A stretch of DNA of 64,000 bases from Vicinamibacteraceae bacterium (lineage in GTDB: Bacteria; Acidobacteriota; Thermoanaerobaculia; Multivoradales; Multivoraceae), in NCBI GenBank assembly GCA_012270995.1, contig JAAXHG010000030.1, forward strand, positions 62,001 through 126,000, given 5' to 3'. Shown in pieces: positions 35,498-45,020 of this stretch (position 1 is the stretch's first letter; every line of letters begins with the position of its first letter). A program made the position numbers and the translations under genes. The notes under the pieces are model-generated. The model was not told the origin of the DNA and ran no database searches. It saw nothing but the letters and a program-made list of their open reading frames with translations.

Positions 35498-36676
35498 ATG
35501 ACCGACAGCGAACTTCGGGTCTCGATCGAGAACGACTACGCCTTCCTCCGCGACCCGGTCCGCCGCATCTGCGAGCGGTTCCCCGGCGAGTACTGGCGGC
35601 GTCTTGATGCCGCAGCCGAGTACCCGACCGAGTTCGTCCAGGCTCTTACCGAGCACGAGTATCTCGGCTGCCTGATCCCGGAGGAGTACGGAGGCGCGGG
35701 CCTGCCGCTGCGTGCCGCGTGCGTCGTGCTGGAGACGATCCACTCGAGCGGCTGCAATGCCGCCGCCTGTCACGCCCAGATGTACACGATGGGCACGGTG
35801 CTCCGCCACGGCAGCGACGAGCAGAAGCAGCAATACCTGCCAAAGATCGCCAGCGGCGAACTGCGGCTGCAGGCGTTCGGCGTCACCGAGCCGGTGACCG
35901 GTTCGGACACCACGCAGTTGCGCACGACGGCCGTCCGCGACGGCGACAGCTACGTCGTCAACGGCCAAAAGATCTGGACCAGTCGCGCCCTCCACTCCGA
36001 CCTGATGATCCTGCTCGCCCGGACGATGCCGGCGGACCAGGTGGCGAAGCGCTCACGCGGCCTGTCCGTGTTCCTCGTCGACCTCCGCGAGGCCCGCGGC
36101 AACGGCCTGGAGATCCAGCCGATCGACACGATGATCAACCACGGCACGACCCAGGTCTTCTTCGACAACCTGCGGATTCCGGCCGCCAGCCGGATCGGCG
36201 AGGAGGGCCGCGGCTTCAGGTACATCCTGAGCGGCATGAACGCCGAGCGCATCCTGCTCGCCTCGGAGGCGATCGGCGATGCCCGCTACTTCATCCGCCG
36301 CGCCGTCGAGTACGCCAACGAGCGCGAGGTCTTCGGCAGGCCCATCGGCCAGAACCAGGGCATCCAGTTCCCGATCGCCCGCGCCCACGCCGAGACCGAC
36401 GCCGCCGAGATGATCGTCCGCAAGGCCGCCGCCCTCTACGACGCCGGCCGCGAATGCGGCGCCGAGGCCAACAGCGCCAAACTCCTCGCCTCCGAAGCCG
36501 CCTGGAAAGCCGGCGACACCTGCTTCCAGACCTTCGGCGGCTTCGCCTTCGCCACCGAGTACGACATCGAACGCAAGTGGCGCGAATGCCGCCTGTTCCA
36601 GACGGCGCCGATCTCGACGAACCTCGTGCTCACGTACCTGGCCCAGCACGTCCTCGGACTGCCGCGCAGCTACTGA
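35498..36676 (+). CDS. Acyl-CoA dehydrogenase
   Basis: The 392-residue flavoenzyme has the ACAD folds: N-terminal helical domain (IPEEYGGAGLP near 65), beta domain (FGVTEPVTGSDT near 127; GQKIWTSRA) and C-terminal helices (EREVFGRPIGQNQ; FQTFGGFAFATEYDIERKWREC). It oxidises an acyl-CoA, substrate length unknown, passing electrons to ETF. It lies 30 nt after pyk on the same strand, though the pathway link is unclear. Confidence 0.93.
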   Translation: MTDSELRVSIENDYAFLRDPVRRICERFPGEYWRRLDAAAEYPTEFVQALTEHEYLGCLIPEEYGGAGLPLRAACVVLETIHSSGCNAAACHAQMYTMGTVLRHGSDEQKQQYLPKIASGELRLQAFGVTEPVTGSDTTQLRTTAVRDGDSYVVNGQKIWTSRALHSDLMILLARTMPADQVAKRSRGLSVFLVDLREARGNGLEIQPIDTMINHGTTQVFFDNLRIPAASRIGEEGRGFRYILSGMNAERILLASEAIGDARYFIRRAVEYANEREVFGRPIGQNQGIQFPIARAHAETDAAEMIVRKAAALYDAGRECGAEANSAKLLASEAAWKAGDTCFQTFGGFAFATEYDIERKWRECRLFQTAPISTNLVLTYLAQHVLGLPRSY

Positions 36677-36722
36677 CGGCACGGCTGGCGCGATGGCGTG
36701 GGCTGCACCCGCCTTCTCCGGG

Positions 36723-36876
36723 CCCGAAGGGGAGGGTCCCAGCGGCCGCTCACGCTTGCCGGATAGATGGAGGGGGAGCGCTCGCTGCGGTCGGCTGCGC
36801 TCCGGTTTGGCGTCGGACGATGAGATGACGCCGGGCGTCGCTTGCCGACAGCCTCGCCGGGACCCTCCCCTTCGGA
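36723..36876. repeat. Inverted-repeat element, MITE-like
   Basis: A 17-bp arm (CCGAAGGGGAGGGTCCC, 36724-36740) is exactly repeated in inverted form at 36859-36875, with an inner stem GGAGCGC...GCGCTCC (36775-36803). The interior has no convincing coding frame. It sits between an intact gene and the truncated DUF4143 gene. It resembles a small folded mobile element or a REP cluster, but no target-site duplication is evident. Confidence 0.55.
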
Positions 36877-36939
36877 CCCTGCGCCGGCTGGAGGGCGTCG
36901 GAGGCGGGACGATTCCGTGCGGCCGGTTGACCAAGAAGG

Positions 36940-37743
36940 TTGGACGGGCGGCGTCCAGATTTCTTGTATTTTCGGTTGGTGATCGACAGGCAGGTTCACC
37001 TCGGCGCGGTGCGCTCGCTTCTGGGCCGAAGTTCGGTCGTTGCGCCGGATGACGACGAGAGCGCGCGCTGGCGCGCCGAGTTCGTGCAGTCCTTTCTGGA
37101 GCGGGACGCTCCCCAACTTGGCGTCAACGTCCCGGCGACAACGCTCGAACGGTTCTGGGCGATGCTCGCTCACTATCACGCGAATGTCTGGAACGCCTCC
37201 GAACTGGCGCTGTCGTTCGGTGTCTCGCACCGTGCGGTCCGCAGGTATCTCGAGGCCCTGCAGGCCACCTTCATGGTCCGCGTCCTCAAGCCGTGGCAGG
37301 CGACTCTGAAGAAGCGGCAGGTCAAGGCGCCGAAGGTCTACCTGCGGGACTCGGGAATCCTGCACCACTTTCTCGACGTACAAACGCGGGAAGGTTTGGA
37401 GCGGCATCCGAAGGTCGGCGCCTCCTGGGAGGGCTTCGTGGTCGAGAACCTCCTCCGGTTGCTCGGCGCGCCGGAGCGCAGTTGCTTCTTCTGGCGCGCT
37501 CACACTGGCGGCGAGGTCGACCTCGTCGTCCGCCGGGGCGGCGAACTGCGGGGGTTCGAGATCAAGCGGACGAGTTCGCCCACGCTTACCCGCTCGATGC
37601 GGCGGGCCATGGAAGACCTCGGGCTTGCCCGCCTCGATCTGGTTCACGCCGGCGCCGACAGCTACGACCTCGGGGCGGGCGTACGGGCTGTCTCCGTAGC
37701 GCGGCTCACGGAGGAGATTGAGCCGCTCTGGCCGCGGCCTTGA
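36940..37743 (+). pseudogene. DUF4143 protein, N-terminal ATPase part missing
   Basis: The open frame encodes the C-terminal half of the AAA+/DUF4143 family: ARWRAEFVQSFLERDAPQLGVNVPA, VWNASELALSFGVSHRAVRRYL, KAPKVYLRDSGILHHFL, then a nuclease-like tail (GGEVDLVVRRGGELRGFEIKR). The P-loop AAA domain that normally occupies about the first 170 residues is absent, and the sequence becomes unlike the family just upstream of 37000. It is probably a remnant, though a stand-alone winged-helix/nuclease product cannot be excluded. Confidence 0.75.
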
Positions 37744-37849
37744 TCCGCTTGTTGGTCCGATTGGGCGCTTCGGGGCGGGTGCCTGGAGAAGTGGATCAGC
37801 AGGCTGCGCGGTCTCCGTGGTCCGCGGCTGCTTGAGCGCCTCAGAGGAA

Positions 37850-38076
37850 GCCAGCGGGTCCTCCGCGACTACCTTGCCGACTGTGCTCGAGCAGACGAGA
37901 TCCGCCCTGGGCCGCCCGACATGCTCCTCTCTGCTCTCGACTTCGAGATCGTCTTCCAGCTCAAGGCCTTCGGCGAACGGGTCGATGTGGTCCTCAAGCC
38001 AAGGCGTGAAGTCCTCCTTTTCGTGCGGCCATTCAGTTCGGAGGCCGACCGGTTCTGCTAGCGGGCCCAACGTCAT
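37850..38076 (-). pseudogene. N-terminal fragment of a DUF4268-like gene
   Basis: From ATG 38076 (ATGA overlap with the upstream ATPase stop), one frame reads GLRTEWPHEKEDFTPWLEDH then GLELEDDLEVES and GRPRADLVCSS. This is the conserved start of DUF4268 / restriction-nuclease-like proteins. It then drifts into Thr/Pro-rich sequence toward the convergent DUF4143 remnant. The bulk of the protein is lost. The retained overlap suggests it was the third gene of a small operon with the ATPase. Confidence 0.55.
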
Positions 38077-40004
38077 GCGGGACTCCCCTTCCGCGGTTGG
38101 CGCCGTTGGTCGGAAGTCGAGGTAGCCTTCGCCCTCTGCGATGGCGTCCGCATGAACCGGGGCGTCATTGTCCGGTCGCCGTCGAACAGTTGGCGCATTT
38201 CGCCGAGGTCCTGGCGGAATGTCCGGGCCGGTGCCTCCAGGTAGCGCCAACAGGAGAAAGACGAACGCTCCGCTTCGATTCGGGACTCCGCCAGCGAAAG
38301 GGCTTCCCGGGCGGCATCCATAGCGCCCGTGGCCCAGTGAGCCAGCGCCAAGCACTGGGCGTAGTTGGCGTCTTTCCGATCAGCCGGGTCGGCCGAGTCG
38401 AGTTCGACGACGCGGGCGAAAGGCTCCCGCGGCGGCTCCCGTCGCCGCGCCCATAGGGTCATGCCGTAGTTGAAGGCGTTCTGAACGCTCATGCCGTCGA
38501 TGGATGGCGCGGAGTCCCGGCAGACGGCCGCGGCTTCCCGGTGGCGACCCGTGGCGATGAATGCCAGGACGGCGACGCCTCGTACCCGGTCGAGTTGCTC
38601 GTATTCGAGATCCTCTGAGCCAAGCAGGGGCTCGAGCAGGGCACCGGCGAACCAGGCTCCGCTTTCGTTGCGGAGCATCTGATTGGCGACGATGACGCGC
38701 TCGTTCGGCGACAGTTCCTGGACGGCTGGGAGAGAGAGTGTCTGCTCGAGATCGTCCGCATCCAGCAAGCGTAGGGCCCGGCTGACTTCGGGGAAGGACG
38801 TTCCCGGCTGTCCGAGGCCAGGGTCTTCGGCGTCGCTTGCGCTTGACGGGACGGCCCGGAGGGCGGCTAGAGCGTCCTGATTGCCCCCGGCGGCGTCACC
38901 CGCGGAGAGACGGCGATAACGGGCTCTTTGCAGGTAGGCCTCCGGCGTTTGGAAGCCGGCGTCGAGCGCCATGTCCAGAAGCCGGACGAAGTCGTCGTCC
39001 TGTCCCCGCCGTTCGTGCAGTCGGGCCAGCCGAAAGAGCACTTCGCCATCGTCCTCGTGTCGCTTCTCAATCTCCTCGAGGTGACGTCTCTGTCGGTCTT
39101 CGGCTCTTGGCAACCCTCTGTAGGGGGAGCGTTGGTACTGGCGGATGAATTCCAGAGCGCCGTCACGGTCGGCCGGATTCAGACGGGTCATTTGGGTGGC
39201 GAGCGCCTTGTACTCGCGGGCCAACCGACTCCTCGGGCGGTCCTTCGTGAAGATGTCCTGCTTCAGCAGGGAGAGGCTGGGATAGCGGTGAATGGCCAGG
39301 GGCTCGCGCCGAAAGCCGAGTTGGGCCTGAAAGTCCGAAGTGATGGCCCGGAGAATCTCATCCTCGTCGTCCAGGTCCGGGACGTTGGAGAGGACGTAGT
39401 GGAGTTCGATCGCGTCTTCCTCGGACCTGGTCGGCTCGGTACGGATGTCCCGGACAACCTTCGTCAAGCCTCTCAGGTTCTGCTGGTTGGGAAAAAAGAG
39501 CAACACCACGGCGTCGGGGAGCTGACGGGTGCAGATGCCGCCGACGTCGGTGTGGCCGGTCCGGGAGTCGATCAGGACGTAGTCGGCCTCAAGGGCGTCG
39601 CGCCACTGCGCTTTCAGGTCCTCGAACAGGAGATAGCCGTCTAAGTGCTCGTAGAGCGCTTGCCAGTCGAGTGCGGCGAGACGCCTTGCATAGCGTTCGT
39701 CGTGCGAGCCGGAGGGCATGATCCACAGTCGCCCGCCCTTTTCGCCGAGCGGCGGCGACTCGAACAGAAAGTCCTCGGCTTCGGGCGCCCGGTCGGTCTC
39801 GAGATAGGTCTCGACGAAGTCGAGGATTCCGGGCGTCGTCTCGGCCGGCCGGCCGAGGTCGAAGGTGTCGAGCCCGGGCGCCTCCAGGTCGAAGTCGACG
39901 GCGACGACGCGCTTGCCCTGCCGCGCGAGTTCGACCGCGACGTTGACGAGCGCCATCGTGCGGCCGACGCCGCCCTTGAAGGAGTAGAAGGTGGTGACGT
40001 ACAT
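38073..40004 (-). CDS. ParA/MinD-like ATPase with TPR-like C-terminus
   Basis: The 643-residue protein starts MYVTTFYSFKGGVGRT, a deviant Walker A with Arg where ParA has Lys/Ser, followed by VVAVDFDLEAPGLDTF. YVLIDSRTGHTDVGGICTRQLPD (Walker B / switch region) and LLFFPNQQNL follow. Residues 290-600 are repeating alpha-helical pairs of TPR/SEL type. The architecture belongs to P-loop ATPases often found next to FxSxx or nuclease genes; function unproven, perhaps regulatory ATPase in conflict systems. Ribosome site GGAGGG lies before ATG 40004. Confidence 0.8.
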   Translation of the reverse strand: MYVTTFYSFKGGVGRTMALVNVAVELARQGKRVVAVDFDLEAPGLDTFDLGRPAETTPGILDFVETYLETDRAPEAEDFLFESPPLGEKGGRLWIMPSGSHDERYARRLAALDWQALYEHLDGYLLFEDLKAQWRDALEADYVLIDSRTGHTDVGGICTRQLPDAVVLLFFPNQQNLRGLTKVVRDIRTEPTRSEEDAIELHYVLSNVPDLDDEDEILRAITSDFQAQLGFRREPLAIHRYPSLSLLKQDIFTKDRPRSRLAREYKALATQMTRLNPADRDGALEFIRQYQRSPYRGLPRAEDRQRRHLEEIEKRHEDDGEVLFRLARLHERRGQDDDFVRLLDMALDAGFQTPEAYLQRARYRRLSAGDAAGGNQDALAALRAVPSSASDAEDPGLGQPGTSFPEVSRALRLLDADDLEQTLSLPAVQELSPNERVIVANQMLRNESGAWFAGALLEPLLGSEDLEYEQLDRVRGVAVLAFIATGRHREAAAVCRDSAPSIDGMSVQNAFNYGMTLWARRREPPREPFARVVELDSADPADRKDANYAQCLALAHWATGAMDAAREALSLAESRIEAERSSFSCWRYLEAPARTFRQDLGEMRQLFDGDRTMTPRFMRTPSQRAKATSTSDQRRQPRKGSPA

Positions 40005-40041
40005 GACCCTCCGTGTCGGCGTGGCCGGGGCCGGCGACGCT

Positions 40042-40638
40042 TCAGGCGGCTACACGGAACGCGGACGCCCGAGGGGAGTTGATCTGGCTCTCCGGTATAT
40101 GGGGGAATCGTCCGGCGCCGGAAGCTGATGCGAGCTGTTCGGCGGGCGTCGTCTCCCGCGCCAGTTTCTTCAAGAGGCTCCATCCCAAGTCCGTGTCGAG
40201 CAACCGCAGATAGCGGTCGTACCCTCGGTTCTGGGCGACGGCGCCGGTCTCCCAGCGCTTGATCGTGGCTTCCCCGAGCCCGGTGATCTCCGCGAAGGCG
40301 CGGCGGCTGAGGCGTCGCCGCTTGCGGATGGCCCGGATATCCCAAGGGGACAGGAGACCGTAGGCGTAGTACACGGCCTCCGTCCTTATGCGCTCCCCGA
40401 CGTAGTCGAAGAACTCCTCGTCACAGTCGGCACACTGTCTGACGGGCAAGGTCACCGAGATCTCGAGAGCTCCGTGCTGGAACGTCTGATCGACAATCTC
40501 CGTCGTCGTCGGCGTTTCACAGAAGGGGCAGGTCGTATCCCGGTTCGGGTCGCCTGCCGCAACCTCGTGCTTGGGTCTGCGGTAGTCAGGCATCGTTCTC
40601 TTCCTGTTCGTTCGATCGGCGGCTGCGGAATCACTCAT
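40042..40638 (-). CDS. MqsA/YgiT-type zinc-finger HTH antitoxin
   Basis: The 198-residue protein has an N-terminal zinc ribbon (CPFCE...CADCDEEF, about 38-75) and a C-terminal HTH-XRE (WDIRAIRKRRRLSRRAFAEITGLGEATIKRWETG, about 98-131). This combination is diagnostic of MqsA-like antitoxins. ATG 40638 overlaps the upstream gene's end by 8 nt. Such proteins repress their own operon; two matching operators are visible upstream of the operon. Confidence 0.88.
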   Translation of the reverse strand: MSDSAAADRTNRKRTMPDYRRPKHEVAAGDPNRDTTCPFCETPTTTEIVDQTFQHGALEISVTLPVRQCADCDEEFFDYVGERIRTEAVYYAYGLLSPWDIRAIRKRRRLSRRAFAEITGLGEATIKRWETGAVAQNRGYDRYLRLLDTDLGWSLLKKLARETTPAEQLASASGAGRFPHIPESQINSPRASAFRVAA

Positions 40639-40999
40639 GGATGGAGTAGTGGAAGCTCCTGCCGAGGACCTTGCGCCGGTTCTTTGGCAGCTCGAGCTTT
40701 ACGTAGACCCGAGGGAGGTTGGCATCAACTCGGATCTTCATCACGTAGCCAGTGGCCCCCGGCGGGTGGTCCAGCACCATGGTCTCTACCGCGTGTCCAT
40801 CGCGGAGCTTCTCGAAGATGAGGCTCCAGGCGGTCTCTTCCGTGAACTTCCCTCCCAAGTAGCGATCCTGGGGATTGTTGACATTCCCTGGCTCCCATCG
40901 CGCTCGCCGCCCGCCCGAGATCCTCGTTCCGGCGCGCCTGGCCAGCTTCGCCAGGACGCGCCGGAGTTCGTCGTCGATTCCCCTCTCGCAGTCAACCAT
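40631..40999 (-). CDS. Putative toxin partner of the MqsA-like antitoxin
   Basis: The 122-residue protein ends with YVMKIRVDANLPRVYVKLEL...VLGRSFHYS, a compact beta-rich pattern of small proteins encoded before YgiT/MqsA-like genes. Toxin-first order mirrors mqsRA. I cannot identify catalytic residues. It starts at ATG 40999 about 24 nt after a predicted transcription start. Confidence 0.6.
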   Translation of the reverse strand: MVDCERGIDDELRRVLAKLARRAGTRISGGRRARWEPGNVNNPQDRYLGGKFTEETAWSLIFEKLRDGHAVETMVLDHPPGATGYVMKIRVDANLPRVYVKLELPKNRRKVLGRSFHYSIHE

Positions 41000-41025
41000 G
41001 GGTCAGTCAGGGGAACGGATGAAGA

Positions 41026-41103
41026 GGATCTTATGATCCTGATTCTGGGTTTGTCAAGAGGTCCCGTCCAGAGAAAGAAACCCATAGGGGGATCATCTGA
41101 TCC
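41026..41103 (-). promoter_or_regulatory. Sigma70-type promoter with two GGATC-N4-GATCC operators
   Basis: On the minus strand a perfect -35 TTGACA (41052-41057) is followed after 16 nt by CATAAG (41030-41035) as -10. The palindrome GGATC-N4-GATCC occurs at 41026-41039, covering the -10, and again at 41090-41103, centres 64 bp apart. The geometry fits cooperative repression of the toxin-antitoxin operon by the MqsA-like protein. Confidence 0.7.
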
Positions 41104-41166
41104 GTTCTCGGTTCCGGCAAACCGCGACGGACCGACAAGGTGCGATGGACCGGAGAAGCGACGAGC

Positions 41167-42018
41167 CTACGAAGCCCGATCCCGAGCCGCCGCCAGCGCT
41201 CGCTTGCCGTAGACCTTGCCGACGTGGACGCGGTAGTCGCCGGAGGCGAAGATGTCGCCGATGGGGTCTTCGGCGTCGAGGCCGGAGGCTGCGGCGGCGA
41301 TGGCGTCGTCGGAGAGGTCGGATCCCGTGAGGCTCGAGACGTCGACCGCGGTCGGGGTGGCGTCGACGCCGCCGACGACCAGGCCGGCGGCGGTGCAGCG
41401 GCCGTTCTCGATCGTGACGGAAGCCGCGGCGCCGACGACGGCGTAGCCGGAGGCGGGGTGCTCGAACTTGAGATAGGCGGCGCCGGTGCCGGCGCCAAGG
41501 GCCGGGGCGTCGACGTGCGTGAGGATCTCGTCCTCGCCGACGTCGGTCATCAGCAGGTCCTGGAAGAACTCGGCCGCGGCAACCGAGCGGGCGCCGGAGG
41601 GGGACTGCAGGTGGATCGAGGCGCCGAGCAGGACGAGCACCGGGGGTATGTCGGAGCCCGGGTCGGCGTGGGCGATGTTGCCGCCGATCGTGCCGCGGTT
41701 GCGAACCTGGGCGTCGCCGATGTGGCCGGCCGCTTCGGCGAGCACGGGGCAGTGGGCCGCCAGCACGTCGGAAGCCGCGATGTCGGCGTGGGTGGTCAGC
41801 GAGCCGACCCGGACCGAGCCGTTCCCTTCGGAGATGCCCTTGAGCTCGTCGAGGCGGCCGATGTCGATGACGACGGGGGGCTGGGCCAGACGGAGCTTCA
41901 TCATCGGGATCAGGCTGTGGCCGCCGGCCATCAGCTTCGCGTCTTCGTTCTCCTGGAGCAGACTCAAGGCTTCGTCCACCGATCCGGCGCGGCGGTAATC
42001 GAATTGGGCTGGGTACAT
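41167..42018 (-). CDS. CoxM-like FAD subunit of a molybdenum hydroxylase
   Basis: The 283-residue FAD-binding protein starts MYPAQFDYRRAGSVDEAL. It carries AGGHSLIPMMKLRL (about 32-45) and RNRGTIGGNIAHADPGSD (about 107-124), the flavin-binding motifs of the medium subunit of CO dehydrogenase / xanthine dehydrogenase family. It passes electrons from the iron-sulfur small subunit to acceptors. It is the last gene of a leftward S-L-M series. Confidence 0.93.
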   Translation of the reverse strand: MYPAQFDYRRAGSVDEALSLLQENEDAKLMAGGHSLIPMMKLRLAQPPVVIDIGRLDELKGISEGNGSVRVGSLTTHADIAASDVLAAHCPVLAEAAGHIGDAQVRNRGTIGGNIAHADPGSDIPPVLVLLGASIHLQSPSGARSVAAAEFFQDLLMTDVGEDEILTHVDAPALGAGTGAAYLKFEHPASGYAVVGAAASVTIENGRCTAAGLVVGGVDATPTAVDVSSLTGSDLSDDAIAAAASGLDAEDPIGDIFASGDYRVHVGKVYGKRALAAARDRAS

Positions 42019-42080
42019 ATCTGGGCTCCTGATTCGGCAGCTTCGGTTGTTCGGCTGCGGATTGTAGACGGACGAAGTGG

Positions 42081-44429
42081 TTAGCTGTTGACGGCCCGCC
42101 ACACCTTCTCGGGCGTGAGCGGCATGTCGATGTGGTCGATACCGAACGGCGCGAGCGCGTCGACCACGGCGTTGACCACCGCGGCCGGCGAGGCGATCGC
42201 GCCGGCCTCGCCGACGCCCTTGACGCCCAGCGGATTGTGCGGGCACGGGGTCGTCGTGCGGTCGAGCTCGAACGAGATCAGGTTGTGGATCTTGGGCACC
42301 GCGTAGTCCATGAGCGAGCCGGACACGAGTTGGCCGCTCTCGTCGTAGACCGCGTTCTCCCACAGCGCCTGGCCGATGCCCTGGGCCAGACCGCCGTGGA
42401 GCTGGCCGTCGACGATCATCGGGTTGATCACGTTGCCGACGTCGTCGACCGCGGCGTAGCGCAGCAGTTCGATCGAGCCGGTCTCCGTGTCCACCTCGAC
42501 GACGCAGACGTGGGTGCCGAACGGGTAGGTGAAGTTCGACGGATCGTAGAAGCTCGTGGCGGAGAGCCCCGGCTCCAGGTCATCGGGGTAGTTGTGCGCC
42601 AGGTAGGCCTGGAGCGCCACGTCGCCGAGACCGAGGGAGCGGTCCGGCGAACCGGCCACGCGGAAGCTGCCGTCCTCGTACTCCAGGTCCTCGGCCGAGG
42701 CCTCGAGCAGGTGGGCGGCGATCTTCTTGCCTTTCTCGATGATCTTGTCGACGCTCCTGGCGATCGCCGAACCACCGACGGCGGCGCTGCGGCTGCCGTA
42801 GGTACCCATGCCGAACTGGACGAGGTCGGTGTCGCCGTGGATCACCTCGACCGCCTCGGGATCGATGCCGAGCCGGTCGGCGACGATCTGGGAGAAGGTC
42901 GTTTCGTGGCCCTGACCGTGCGACGAGGAACCGGTGTAGACGGTGACCGAAGCGGTCGGATGGACGCGGACGTCGGCGCTCTCCCATTGCCCGGCCTGGG
43001 CGCCGAGCGATCCGACGACGGCTGACGGCGCCAGCCCGCAGGCCTCGATGTAGGACGAGAAGCCGATGCCGATCTGCCGGCCGCCGCCGTTTCCGCGGCG
43101 CGACGCCTGCTCGCTCCGCAGGTCGTCGTATCCGATCATCTCCAGCGCGCGGTCCATCGCCGGTCCGTAGTTGCCCGAGTCGTACGCGAGGGCGACCTGG
43201 GTCTGGTACGGGAAGGCGTCCGGCGACACGAAGTTCCGGCGTCGTACCTCGACCGGACCCAGACCGGTGGTCTCGCCGGCGAGATGCATCAGCCGCTCGA
43301 CGACGTAGGTGGCCTCGGGCCGGCCGGCGCCGCGGTAGGCGTCGACGGGGGTCGTGTGGGTGAAGACGCCGGTGACGTGGCAGTGGATCGCCGGAATGTC
43401 GTACTGACCGGACATCAGGGTGCCGTAGAGGTAGGTCGGCACCGCCGGCGCGAACGTCGAGAGATAGGCGCCCATCGCGGCCGTGGTGTCGACGCGCAGG
43501 CCGGTGATCCGGCCGTCCGCGTCGAGCGCCAACGCGCAGTGGGTCGAGTGGTCGCGGCCGTGGGCATCCGTGAGATTCGTCTCGGTGCGCGTCGCGGTCC
43601 ACTTGACCGGCCGGTCGAGCTTCATCGAGCACAGGCCCACGATCGCCTCGTCGGCGTAGTGGTGAATCTTGCTGCCGAAGCCGCCGCCGACCTCGGGAGC
43701 GACGATCCGCACCTTGTGCTCGGGCATGCCAAGCGACGCGAGCGTCATCAGCAGCCGATGCACGTGCGGGTTCTGACTCGTCATGTGGATCGTCATCGAG
43801 CCCGCGTTTGAGTCGTAGGAGGCGAGCACCGCGCGAGGCTCGATCGCGTGCGGGATCAGGCGGTTGTTGCGCAGGTCGAGCTGCACGGTGTGCGCGGCGG
43901 AGGCGAAGGCGGCGTCGACCGATTCGCGCTCGCCGATCTCCCAGTCGAACGCCACGTTGCCCGGCGCGTCCTCGTGGACCGCCGGCGCCCCGTCCTCGAG
44001 CGCGGCGACGACATCGGCCACCGCGTCGAGCGGCTCGTAGTCGACGGCCACCCGGTCGGCCGCGTCGCGGGCGATGTAGCGGTCCTCCGCCACGACGACG
44101 GCCACGGCGTCGCCCACGTGGCGCACCGTGTCGGCGGCGATCATCGGGTGGGCGGGGGTCTTCAGGTCGGGCAGCAGCCAGCCGACGGGCACGACACCGG
44201 GGATGCCGGCGGCCGCGACGTCGCGCGCCGTGAGCACGGCGAGGACGCCGGGCAGGGCCTCCGCGGCGGAGGCGTCGATGCCGCGGATCCGGGCATGGGC
44301 GTAGGGGCTGCGAACGATCGCGGCATGAGCCATGCCGGGGACGTTCAGGTCGTCGGTGTACTTGCCGCGGCCGGTGATGAGCGCCGGGTCTTCCCGGCGC
44401 TTGATCGAGGTGCCGAGTACGCCCGCCAT
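42081..44429 (-). CDS. CoxL-like molybdopterin subunit, form II type
   Basis: The 782-residue protein has the aldehyde/xanthine dehydrogenase-like N-terminal domain ([17 protein letters not shown]) and Moco-binding segments ([33 protein letters not shown]). The active-site loop reads [10 protein letters not shown] rather than the VAYRCSFR of true aerobic CO dehydrogenase. It is thus a form II or related hydroxylase whose substrate need not be CO. The next gene (small subunit) lies 1 nt away. Confidence 0.93.
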   Translation of the reverse strand: MAGVLGTSIKRREDPALITGRGKYTDDLNVPGMAHAAIVRSPYAHARIRGIDASAAEALPGVLAVLTARDVAAAGIPGVVPVGWLLPDLKTPAHPMIAADTVRHVGDAVAVVVAEDRYIARDAADRVAVDYEPLDAVADVVAALEDGAPAVHEDAPGNVAFDWEIGERESVDAAFASAAHTVQLDLRNNRLIPHAIEPRAVLASYDSNAGSMTIHMTSQNPHVHRLLMTLASLGMPEHKVRIVAPEVGGGFGSKIHHYADEAIVGLCSMKLDRPVKWTATRTETNLTDAHGRDHSTHCALALDADGRITGLRVDTTAAMGAYLSTFAPAVPTYLYGTLMSGQYDIPAIHCHVTGVFTHTTPVDAYRGAGRPEATYVVERLMHLAGETTGLGPVEVRRRNFVSPDAFPYQTQVALAYDSGNYGPAMDRALEMIGYDDLRSEQASRRGNGGGRQIGIGFSSYIEACGLAPSAVVGSLGAQAGQWESADVRVHPTASVTVYTGSSSHGQGHETTFSQIVADRLGIDPEAVEVIHGDTDLVQFGMGTYGSRSAAVGGSAIARSVDKIIEKGKKIAAHLLEASAEDLEYEDGSFRVAGSPDRSLGLGDVALQAYLAHNYPDDLEPGLSATSFYDPSNFTYPFGTHVCVVEVDTETGSIELLRYAAVDDVGNVINPMIVDGQLHGGLAQGIGQALWENAVYDESGQLVSGSLMDYAVPKIHNLISFELDRTTTPCPHNPLGVKGVGEAGAIASPAAVVNAVVDALAPFGIDHIDMPLTPEKVWRAVNS

Positions 44430-44430
44430 C

Positions 44431-44898
44431 TCAGCTCATCCTCTCGGCGGCGTACTTCACGGCCTCCACGATGTTGTGGTAGCCGGTGCAGCGGCAGATG
44501 TTGCCCTTGAGACCCTCGCGGATCTCCTCGTCGTTCGGGTTCTGGTTCTGGGTCAGGAGGTAGTTCGCCGACAGGATCATGCCCGGCGTGCAGTAACCGC
44601 ACTGCAGGCCGTGCTTCTCCCAGAAGCCCTCCTGGAGCGGATGCAGCTCGCCGTTTTGGGCCAGCCCCTCGATCGTCGTCACCGAGGCGCCGTCGGCCTG
44701 CGCCGCGAGCATGGTGCAGGACTTGACGGCATTGCCGTCGACCAGCACGGTGCAGGCGCCGCAGAGACTCGTCTCGCAGCCGATGTTGGCGCCGGTCAGG
44801 CCCAGATCCTCGCGCAGGAAGTGGACCAGCAGGCGCCGCGGCTCGACCGCTGCCTGAACCGGCTTTCCGTTGACTTCGAGTTGAATGGACACGGTCAT
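44431..44898 (-). CDS. CoxS-like 2Fe-2S small subunit
   Basis: The 155-residue protein has the N-terminal ferredoxin-type cluster (CETSLCGAC...C, about 42-62) and the C-terminal cluster CGYCTPGM...CRCTGYHNI (about 101-143). It is the electron-transfer small subunit of the molybdenum hydroxylase, first gene of the S-L-M unit. Confidence 0.95.
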   Translation of the reverse strand: MTVSIQLEVNGKPVQAAVEPRRLLVHFLREDLGLTGANIGCETSLCGACTVLVDGNAVKSCTMLAAQADGASVTTIEGLAQNGELHPLQEGFWEKHGLQCGYCTPGMILSANYLLTQNQNPNDEEIREGLKGNICRCTGYHNIVEAVKYAAERMS

Positions 44899-44955
44899 GG
44901 CTGGGTGCCTCCTTCTATGAACTTGTGCAGGGGAACGCAGCGGCGCTGGTTCCGC

Positions 44956-45019
44956 GGTGCGAGGTCATGGTGAGGTGGGGGCTGGGGCCGGACATGGAGC
45001 TTGCGACAGGTTGGGCGGC
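44956..45019. repeat. 64-bp repeat, copy 1, before coxS
   Basis: This 64-nt block (core GGTGAGGTGGGGGCTGGGGC) recurs in the same orientation at 45713-45776, with roughly nine mismatches. The two copies flank the CoxG-like gene. It has no coding value in any consistent frame. Confidence 0.8.
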
Positions 45020-45020
45020 G

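Noticed and set aside
36670..38355. Long minus-strand frame across the DUF4143 remnant
   Set aside because: Only its part near 37850-38076 matches a family; the rest is the complement of DUF4143 coding sequence.
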